A DNA stretch of 64,000 nt. Source: an uncultured Bacteroides sp. (GTDB taxonomy: Bacteria; Bacteroidota; Bacteroidia; Bacteroidales; Bacteroidaceae). Numbering within the stretch: position 1 is the first letter of the stretch; each line of letters begins with the position of its first letter. Location: NCBI GenBank assembly GCA_948847595.1, contig CAQOGY010000005.1, positions 186,001 through 250,000 on the forward strand, read 5' to 3'. Shown piece after piece: positions 57,766-64,000 of this stretch. A model generated the notes under the pieces. It did not search any database and was not told the DNA's origin. It saw nothing but the letters and a program-made list of their open reading frames with translations. Position numbers and translations under genes: made by a program.

Positions 57766-60700
57766 ATGGATATAAGAAAATGCCTATGGCTCTTTTTGCT
57801 ATGCTTCTTGTCTGCGCCGTCCCTTCCAGCCCAAAGAAACTATATAGATATTCCGAATTACATTTTGTGTATTAATTCTTATGCAGAATCTGCACCGTGG
57901 AGCAGTCGCACGATTTCTACCATATCGGAATACGTCCAGAAAGACTCTCAACTGGCAATGTATGCGGAACATATGAACACACTAATGACGGACAACGATT
58001 CTATTCTGGAAGATTTTAAAAATATGATTTCTCAAAAATACTCACAGCCACGTCCCCGGTTATTGGTGTTATTGGGAAGTCCCGCATTCACACTGAGAGA
58101 TGAATACAGAAAATTCTGGGGTGACATCCCTGTCATTCTCTGCTCGGAAGAAGATTTTCTAGGCCCACAAAAATCCTATTTCAGGAAACAGGCGATTGCA
58201 CCGGCCGACCGTATTCCGATGTCTCAGTTCGCCGACCCGTACAATATGGTTTTCCTGTATTCCAATCTCTATCTCCGCGAAAATGTACAGCTAATCAATC
58301 ACATAAATCCCAACCTCAAGAAATTTATCTTTATTGGCGACGAACGGGAAATCAATCTAAGCAATAATCTGGATATAGAGGACGAATTAAAGACCTCCCA
58401 TCCGCATATCGAATATCAGTTTATAACACCCAAGAAAATGACGACCAATCAATTGCTGGACTCGCTATATCGTATAGACTCTAAAACGACAGGTATATTA
58501 TTCGCGTCCTGGTTTTATAAAACGACATTTGCCGGCAATTCATCATTAGTAGCCAACGACCACAAACTTATCGTGACAACGACCGCCCCTCTATTCACTC
58601 TGAACATGACAGATATTACCGAAGAAAACGGTGGAATGATAGGCGGCTATACCTACAACCAGAAGAAATTCAACCAGGAATTAGTCAACGCCATTTCAGC
58701 CATTCTCCAAGGAAAACAAGCGAGGGAACTTCCTTTCTACCTACCGTCGGACGGTGGTCCCATCATCAATTATACAGCACTACTCCGCAAAGGGTTCTCT
58801 CCGTCCATGTGTCCTTCAAACACCCGTTTTCTGCATAAGCCACTTTCATTTTGGGAGCAAAACCAATACTTCATCATAGGCTCCTTATCTTTCATCTTTA
58901 TACTTGCCGTGCTTTTCTTCTATCGTATCCATAGCCTGAATATCATAAAGAAAATGCAACAAAAGGAAATAGACGCCATGGGTAATTACAAAAACCTGGT
59001 AAACAATATGCCTATCCTCTATATGCAGGAAGAACTGATTACGGATGAAAAAGGCATGCCTGTCGAACTGATTTATCGGAAAGTTAATGCTCATTTCGAA
59101 AAAAATTTCCTTCGCAAAGAAGAAATAATCGGCAAGAAGGCAAGTGAAATTTTCCCGGAATCAATGCCGGAGTTTTTGTATTTCATAAAGAAAGCGCTTG
59201 ACGAAAACAAGGCTATAACTTTCCCTTATTACTTCAAGGAAATCGACACTTTCTATGACGTAATACTCAAAGGGACACAGTACAGCAATATTATCGACGT
59301 ATTTTGCCTGGACAGTACAGAGTTGCACAGGGCACAGCAGAAGCTAAGCACTATCAACAATAAGCTTTCCATGTCCCTCGAAGTGGCTAATATCGTGCCG
59401 TGGAAATGGGATCTGCAAAGCCACACAATCTTATGCGACATCAATAAACCGATAGAGCTCAGTACACTCGGGAAAGATATATCCGAAGAGCAACTGGCAG
59501 TGCCCGACAGCCAATATTTCTCCAAGATATTCAAAGAAGACCGTACACGGGTAGAACAGGCTTACAAAGACTTGATAGAAGGACGTTCGAACAAGGTAAA
59601 AGAAGAATACCGCATAGTGAATGTTCACAAGGGACTTCACAGAATAGACTGGGTAGAAGCCCAGGCAGCAGTCGAAACCCGGAACGATAAAGGAGAACCG
59701 CTGACTTTGGTAGGTTCTTCACTGGTCATTACCGAACGAAAGAAGATGGAGCAGGAACTGGTGAACGCCAAAAACCGTGCAGAAGAATCGAACCGTCTGA
59801 AATCTGCTTTCCTCGCAAATATGAGCCATGAGATACGCACCCCTCTCAATGCCATTGTCGGCTTCTCCGGCATATTGGCTTCTACCCAAGAGGAAGAGGA
59901 AAAACAAGAATACGTGAGCATCATTGAAAGCAATAATACTTTATTGTTGCAACTTATCAGTGATATTCTGGATTTATCCAAGATAGAAGCAGGCACACTT
60001 GACTTCCATTATTCCAATGTCAAGATTAACGATTTAATGAGTGATTTGGAAAGCAGTTGCCAGTTAAAGCTCAAATCGGATAAGGTAAAACTGGAATTTA
60101 TAGCTCCCCCAGAGCCTTGTTGCGCGCATATAGAGAAAAACAGATTGTCCCAGCTAATCATCAATCTCATAACAAATGCCATCAAATTCACCGAGCAGGG
60201 CAGCATCCGTTTCGGATACAAACGGCAAAATGACGAATTATATTTTTATGTCACAGATACCGGTTGTGGTATCCCGCAGGATAAACAGGACAGCATCTTC
60301 GGACGCTTTGTCAAGTTGAACTCATTTGCGCAAGGTACAGGGCTGGGACTTTCAATCTGCCGTACTCTTGTTGATAATATGGGTGGTAAAATCGGCGTAG
60401 AGTCAGAGATAGGAAAAGGCTCTACATTTTGGTTTACACTACCCTACCAACAGGCGGAGATTGTAGAAAAAGCACCGGAAAAGGAAATACAGGCCATCAG
60501 TATCGAGAAAGACAAACTGGTGATTCTGATTGCCGAGGACAACGAAAGCAATTATAAACTGTTCGAGTCTATTCTAAAATATGATTATCACCTGATACAT
60601 GCCTGGGACGGAATGGAAGCCATCAATCTGTTTAAGGAGCACAATCCGCAAATCGTATTGATGGACATCAATATGCCTGTCATGGATGGATATGAGGCCA

Positions 60701-60885
60701 CTAAGGAGATTCGCAAATATTCTGCCAAAGTACCGATTATAGCCATCACAGCCTTTGCTTTTGCTTCGGATGAGCAACGGGTGATGGAGAGCGGCTTTGA
60801 CGGTTATATGCCCAAGCCTATCAACGCACGTTTGCTGAAAGCGCAACTGACTGACATCATGCAGAAGCGCATTATTTTGTTGTAA
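57766..60885 (+). CDS. hybrid sensor histidine kinase with periplasmic ABC-binding-like domain
   Basis: 1039 residues. Signal peptide MDIRKCLWLFLLCFLSAPSLPA; a periplasmic domain of about 340 residues like a substrate-binding (ABC_sub_bind/PBP-type) fold (LVLLGSPAFTLRDEYRKFWG, GGMIGGYTYNQKKFNQELVNAI); one helix (YFIIGSLSFIFILAVLFFY); two PAS domains; HisKA (MSHEIRTPLNA); HATPase (NLITNAIKF, DTGCGIP, GTGLGLS); and a C-terminal receiver with phosphoacceptor Asp in IVLMDINMPVMDGYEATKEI. It senses an unknown ligand in the periplasm and passes phosphate on. No DNA-binding output, so the target lies elsewhere. Confidence 0.93.
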   Translation: MDIRKCLWLFLLCFLSAPSLPAQRNYIDIPNYILCINSYAESAPWSSRTISTISEYVQKDSQLAMYAEHMNTLMTDNDSILEDFKNMISQKYSQPRPRLLVLLGSPAFTLRDEYRKFWGDIPVILCSEEDFLGPQKSYFRKQAIAPADRIPMSQFADPYNMVFLYSNLYLRENVQLINHINPNLKKFIFIGDEREINLSNNLDIEDELKTSHPHIEYQFITPKKMTTNQLLDSLYRIDSKTTGILFASWFYKTTFAGNSSLVANDHKLIVTTTAPLFTLNMTDITEENGGMIGGYTYNQKKFNQELVNAISAILQGKQARELPFYLPSDGGPIINYTALLRKGFSPSMCPSNTRFLHKPLSFWEQNQYFIIGSLSFIFILAVLFFYRIHSLNIIKKMQQKEIDAMGNYKNLVNNMPILYMQEELITDEKGMPVELIYRKVNAHFEKNFLRKEEIIGKKASEIFPESMPEFLYFIKKALDENKAITFPYYFKEIDTFYDVILKGTQYSNIIDVFCLDSTELHRAQQKLSTINNKLSMSLEVANIVPWKWDLQSHTILCDINKPIELSTLGKDISEEQLAVPDSQYFSKIFKEDRTRVEQAYKDLIEGRSNKVKEEYRIVNVHKGLHRIDWVEAQAAVETRNDKGEPLTLVGSSLVITERKKMEQELVNAKNRAEESNRLKSAFLANMSHEIRTPLNAIVGFSGILASTQEEEEKQEYVSIIESNNTLLLQLISDILDLSKIEAGTLDFHYSNVKINDLMSDLESSCQLKLKSDKVKLEFIAPPEPCCAHIEKNRLSQLIINLITNAIKFTEQGSIRFGYKRQNDELYFYVTDTGCGIPQDKQDSIFGRFVKLNSFAQGTGLGLSICRTLVDNMGGKIGVESEIGKGSTFWFTLPYQQAEIVEKAPEKEIQAISIEKDKLVILIAEDNESNYKLFESILKYDYHLIHAWDGMEAINLFKEHNPQIVLMDINMPVMDGYEATKEIRKYSAKVPIIAITAFAFASDEQRVMESGFDGYMPKPINARLLKAQLTDIMQKRIILL

Positions 60886-61033
60886 AACGGATAGCAGTGT
60901 TTCCGCTTCCGCCACTTTCACCCATACAAGTTCATCTGCCTAAAGATAAAAGACATTTGTTTCAAAAATATCCGAAACGGAAAAAGAAAGGATGAAATTT
61001 TGAGCCTTTTATCGTACTTATGTGTTTCCTTAC

Positions 61034-61041
61034 TATCTTTG
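61034..61041 (+). promoter_or_regulatory. -7 promoter box for NhaC antiporter
   Basis: TATCTTTG, 30 bp before the ATG at 61072. An in-frame start at 61000 would lie upstream of transcription and is rejected. Confidence 0.65.
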
Positions 61042-61071
61042 CAGCTCGAATTATTTCTACAATATCCATTT

Positions 61072-62373
61072 ATGACTGAAGAAAAAATACATAAAGACCG
61101 TACCGGAAGCTGGTGGGCGCTAAGTCCGTTGCTCGTATTCTTATGCCTTTACCTGGTTACTTCCATCCTTGTCAACGACTTTTATAAAGTACCCATCACG
61201 GTTGCTTTCCTCGTCTCTTCCTGCTACGCCATCGCCATCACCAAAGGATTGAAACTAGACCAACGTATCTATCAGTTCTCCGTGGGAGCCGCCAATAAGA
61301 ACATTCTCCTGATGATATGGATATTTATTCTTGCCGGAGCTTTCGCGCATAGCGCCAAGCAGATGGGAGCTATCGACGCGACCGTCAACCTGACACTACA
61401 TATTCTTCCTGACAACTTGCTGCTGGCAGGTATATTTATCGCCGCCTGTTTTATCTCCCTGTCCATCGGAACGAGTGTAGGCACCATCGTTGCCCTCACC
61501 CCTGTTGCTGTCGGACTGGCGGAAAAGACAGAAATAGCCCTGCCTTTTATGGTAGCTGTCGTGGTCGGCGGCTCTTTTTTCGGAGATAACCTGTCGTTTA
61601 TTTCAGATACCACCATCGCTTCTACGAAAACACAGGAATGCGTCATGCGTGACAAGTTCCGCGTAAACTCCATGATAGTAGTTCCGGCAGCCATCATTGT
61701 ATTGGGCATCTATATCTTTCAGGGATTATCCATTACCGCTCCCGCACAAATGCAGACAATCGAATGGATAAAAGTTATACCTTATATAATAGTATTAGGA
61801 ACAGCCGTTGCCGGCATGAATGTGATGCTCGTATTAATTATAGGTATACTGACAAGCGGTATTATCGGTATCGCTACCGGAAGTTTCGGAGTATTCGACT
61901 GGTTTGGAGCCATGGGAACCGGAATAACGGGAATGGGAGAATTAATTATCATTACCCTGTTGGCAGGAGGTATGTTGGAAACTATCCGCTACAACGGCGG
62001 CATCGACTTTATAATCAGGAAACTTACCCGTCACGTCAACAGCAAGCGAGGGGCGGAATTGAGTATTGCCGCCTTGGTAAGCATTGCCAATCTGTGTACT
62101 GCCAACAACACCATCGCCATTATCACAACAGGGCCGATAGCCAAGGATATTGCCCAAAAGTTTCATCTCGACCGCAGAAAAACCGCCAGCATCCTCGATA
62201 CATTCTCCTGCCTGATACAAGGAATTATTCCTTATGGAGCGCAGATGCTGATTGCGGCGGGACTTGCCAATATCTCCCCTATCAGTATCATCGGTAACCT
62301 TTATTATCCTTTTACGATGGGAGCTTGTGCATTGCTCGCTATCCTGTTCCGTTATCCGAGGCGATATTCGTAA
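61072..62373 (+). CDS. Na+/H+ antiporter NhaC family protein
   Basis: 433 residues from the ATG at 61072, about eleven transmembrane helices. Family-typical stretches: SIGTSVGTIVALTPVAVGLAEKT, VVGGSFFGDNLSFISDTTIASTKTQECVMRDKF, and NLCTANNTIAIITTGPIAKDIA near the C-terminus. Exchanges sodium (or another ion/dicarboxylate) against protons at the inner membrane. Followed by rpsP, which has its own promoter. Confidence 0.92.
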   Translation: MTEEKIHKDRTGSWWALSPLLVFLCLYLVTSILVNDFYKVPITVAFLVSSCYAIAITKGLKLDQRIYQFSVGAANKNILLMIWIFILAGAFAHSAKQMGAIDATVNLTLHILPDNLLLAGIFIAACFISLSIGTSVGTIVALTPVAVGLAEKTEIALPFMVAVVVGGSFFGDNLSFISDTTIASTKTQECVMRDKFRVNSMIVVPAAIIVLGIYIFQGLSITAPAQMQTIEWIKVIPYIIVLGTAVAGMNVMLVLIIGILTSGIIGIATGSFGVFDWFGAMGTGITGMGELIIITLLAGGMLETIRYNGGIDFIIRKLTRHVNSKRGAELSIAALVSIANLCTANNTIAIITTGPIAKDIAQKFHLDRRKTASILDTFSCLIQGIIPYGAQMLIAAGLANISPISIIGNLYYPFTMGACALLAILFRYPRRYS

Positions 62374-62388
62374 AAAAGAAGTGAAATG

Positions 62389-62419
62389 TTTGTCAATCAA
62401 AAGAAAAGCCGTATCTTTG
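62389..62419 (+). promoter_or_regulatory. rpsP promoter
   Basis: TTTG (62389-62392), 19-bp spacer, TATCTTTG (62412-62419), a full consensus; transcription should start near 62426. Confidence 0.85.
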
Positions 62420-62479
62420 TGCCCGCTATTACGAGATAATGGCATAATTCAAATCAATCATTAAAAACAATTATTTAAA

Positions 62480-63031
62480 ATGGCAACTAGAATCAGATTG
62501 CAGAGACACGGACGTAAAAGTTACGCGTTCTATTCAATTGTAATTGCAGACAGCAGAGCACCACGTGATGGTAAATTTATTGAGAAGATTGGTACTTACA
62601 ACCCTAACACCAATCCTGCTACAGTAGATTTGAATTTCGACGCTGCATTGGCATGGGTACTGAAAGGTGCACAACCAAGCGACACTGTACGTAACATCCT
62701 TTCCCGTGAAGGAGTTTACATGAAGAAACATCTTATGGGCGGTGTAGCAAAAGGCGCATTCGGAGAAGCAGAAGCAGATGCTAAATTCGAAGCTTGGAAA
62801 AACAACAAACAGTCAGGTCTGGCTGCTTTGAAGGCTAAACAAGACGAAGCAAAGAAAGCTGAAGCTAAAGCACGTCTGGAAGCAGAAAAGAAAATCAACG
62901 AAGTGAAAGCAAAAGCACTCGCTGAAAAGAAAGCTGCTGAAGCTGCTGAAAAAGCTGCTGCTGAAGCACCCGCAGAAGAAGTTGCAGCTCCGGCTGAAGA
63001 AGCTCCTGCAACAGAAGCTGCTGCTGAATAA
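62480..63031 (+). CDS. rpsP: 30S ribosomal protein S16 with C-terminal extension
   Basis: 183 residues; the first about 80 form the canonical S16 (MATRIRLQRHGRKSYAFYSI, RAPRDGKFIEKIGTYNP, GAQPSDTVRNILSREGV). Residues about 105-183 are a charged, Ala/Lys/Glu-rich helical tail ending APAEEVAAPAEEAPATEAAAE; S16 in E. coli is about 82 residues. Long tails are usual in Bacteroidota S16, and the tail's role is unknown. Single-gene transcription unit with a strong promoter and terminator, not with rimM/trmD/rplS as in other phyla. Confidence 0.96.
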   Translation: MATRIRLQRHGRKSYAFYSIVIADSRAPRDGKFIEKIGTYNPNTNPATVDLNFDAALAWVLKGAQPSDTVRNILSREGVYMKKHLMGGVAKGAFGEAEADAKFEAWKNNKQSGLAALKAKQDEAKKAEAKARLEAEKKINEVKAKALAEKKAAEAAEKAAAEAPAEEVAAPAEEAPATEAAAE

Positions 63032-63071
63032 TTTTCGGCAGGTTCCGAATAAGAAATCAGGAAAAAGCTAT

Positions 63072-63110
63072 AAATCCTCTCCGGTTCGCCGGAGGGGATT
63101 TTTTCATTTT
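63072..63110 (+). terminator. rpsP terminator
   Basis: AAATCCTCTCCGG (63072-63084), TTCG loop, CCGGAGGGGATTT (63089-63101), then a T-run TTTTCATTTT. Confidence 0.92.
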
Positions 63111-63207
63111 ATGCTATAAAACATAGTAAATAATTAGTTTCATTCAGAATAAAATGCCTTTCTTTGCATCAGCATAGTTCAGCACAGTTATCTTTATAAA
63201 AACTAAT

Positions 63208-64000
63208 ATGAAACGAACTGATAGGAAAGCAACATTCGGACAGCAGTCTAGCAAGGTTACGCAGTTGGCGGACACACTTAGCCAGGCTATTTCCAGGAAA
63301 GAATTTCTTGAAGGAGATTCTTTGCCTTCTATCAATCAGCTGAGTGCACAATACGGGGTATCGCGCGATACGGTATTCAAGGCCTTCCTTGATTTACGCG
63401 AACGGGGACTGATTGACTCCACCCCCGGGAAAGGATACTATGTGACGAGTCAGGTAACAAATGTTTTACTGCTCCTCGACCAATACACCCCGTTTAAAGA
63501 AGCATTATACAACAGTTTCGTCAAGCATCTGCCTATCAATTATAAGGTAGACCTGCTGTTCCATCAATACAATGAACGGTTGTTTAATACCATCATCCGT
63601 GAATCCATAGGAAAGTACAATAAATATATAGTGATGAATTTCGATAATGAGAAATTCAGCACGGCATTAAACAAGATCAATCCTGCCAGACTATTACTAC
63701 TTGACTTCGGCAAATTCCAGAAAAACAAGTATTTTTATATCTGCCAGGACTTCGATGAATCATTCTATCAGGCATTATTGACACTGAAAGAAAGGATGCA
63801 CAAGTACCGCCAAATTGTTTTCCTGTTCTCCAAAGGACTGAAGCACCCGCAAAGCAGCAAAGATTATTTCATCCGCTTTTGCAAAGAACAAGGATTCTTA
63901 TATGAGATACAGGAAGATATTGAAAATTTGGTGGTACGAAAAGAAACTGCCTACATTGCCATCAAACAACAAGATGTGGTAAAGGCAGTGAAACAAGGAA
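63208..64000 (+). CDS. GntR-family regulator with sugar-binding-like domain, 3'-truncated by window edge
   Basis: At least 264 codons open to the end of the window. A GntR winged helix at the N-terminus (about residues 12-80: AISRKEFLEGDSLPSINQLSAQYGVSRDTVFKAFLDLRERGLI, then PGKGYYV), followed by a LacI/periplasmic-binding-like effector domain (LLLLDQYTPFKEALYNSFVK, KYIVMNF, FLFSKG). This architecture is shared with Bacteroides carbohydrate regulators such as the fucose regulator FucR, and a sugar gene cluster may follow past the window. Target not determinable here. Start ATG 63208. Confidence 0.88.
   Translation, partial: MKRTDRKATFGQQSSKVTQLADTLSQAISRKEFLEGDSLPSINQLSAQYGVSRDTVFKAFLDLRERGLIDSTPGKGYYVTSQVTNVLLLLDQYTPFKEALYNSFVKHLPINYKVDLLFHQYNERLFNTIIRESIGKYNKYIVMNFDNEKFSTALNKINPARLLLLDFGKFQKNKYFYICQDFDESFYQALLTLKERMHKYRQIVFLFSKGLKHPQSSKDYFIRFCKEQGFLYEIQEDIENLVVRKETAYIAIKQQDVVKAVKQG

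Noticed and set aside
61000..61071. In-frame extension of the NhaC antiporter upstream of 61072
   Set aside because: Contains the TATCTTTG promoter box, so it is not transcribed.
62380..62460. NhaC and rpsP as one operon
   Set aside because: A full consensus promoter lies between them and rpsP has its own strong terminator.

Overview
The window reads as a piece of a Bacteroides chromosome (Bacteroidota gut anaerobe). The grounds are: many start sites preceded by the Bacteroidota promoter form TAnnTTTG with a TTTG/ATTG-like box 19-20 bp upstream; SusC-type TonB receptor architecture with a CarboxypepD_reg-like leader; Bacteroidales families such as LruC and DUF2023; a seven-gene trp operon in the order B-E-G-D-C-F-A; and a ribosomal protein S16 with a long Ala/Glu/Lys tail. 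I did not assign a species. No rRNA, tRNA, IS element or CRISPR array was seen.

Layout. 1-3.1 kb: the 3' part of a membrane sensor kinase, an iron-type alcohol dehydrogenase (minus strand) and an unlisted 46-residue membrane protein. 3.1-9.98 kb: complete trp operon behind a leader peptide with three adjacent Trp codons and an attenuator. 10.1-12.5 kb: type I asparaginase and a short LruC-domain protein. 12.7-15.8 kb: a four-gene polysaccharide cluster (response regulator; initiating sugar transferase with its own degenerate receiver domain; GT2-like membrane protein; hexapeptide acetyltransferase). 15.8-16.4 kb: noncoding, with one copy of a duplicated promoter/RNA element and an orphan minus-strand promoter. 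16.4-21.4 kb: RIC-type diiron protein with a degenerate-receiver LuxR regulator, AICAR formyltransferase, flavodoxin plus DUF2023, and a DoxD/DoxA membrane protein. 21.5-22.6 kb: an alpha/beta hydrolase gene broken by two in-frame stop codons.

23.0-32.3 kb is the most striking block: seven co-directional genes (porin, imelysin lipoprotein, di-heme oxidoreductase lipoprotein, second porin, CxxCH lipoprotein, Rid-fold protein, fused CcsB-CcsA heme-ligation protein). It looks like a self-contained envelope system that makes and uses c-type cytochromes, possibly for iron handling. The second copy of the duplicated RNA element lies right after it.

32.7-45.5 kb: membrane acyltransferase and a divergent LuxR regulator, GH20 hexosaminidase, two cation-diffusion-facilitator exporters, an AAA-like ATPase/PD-(D/E)XK protein, a TonB receptor paired with a His-rich membrane protein, and a YidE/AspT-type transporter. 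45.7-50.4 kb: divergent hexuronate catabolism locus (KDPG aldolase, KDG kinase; LacI regulator, altronate dehydratase) with two matching palindromic operators. 50.5-55.7 kb: membrane protein/winged-helix regulator/CreD operon, a candidate small RNA, an AT-rich repeat cluster, GNAT acetyltransferase, an antitoxin with a frameshifted PIN toxin, and a divergent HxlR regulator/DJ-1 pair. 56-61 kb: two sensor kinases. 61-64 kb: NhaC antiporter, rpsP, and the 5' part of a GntR-family regulator that runs off the end.
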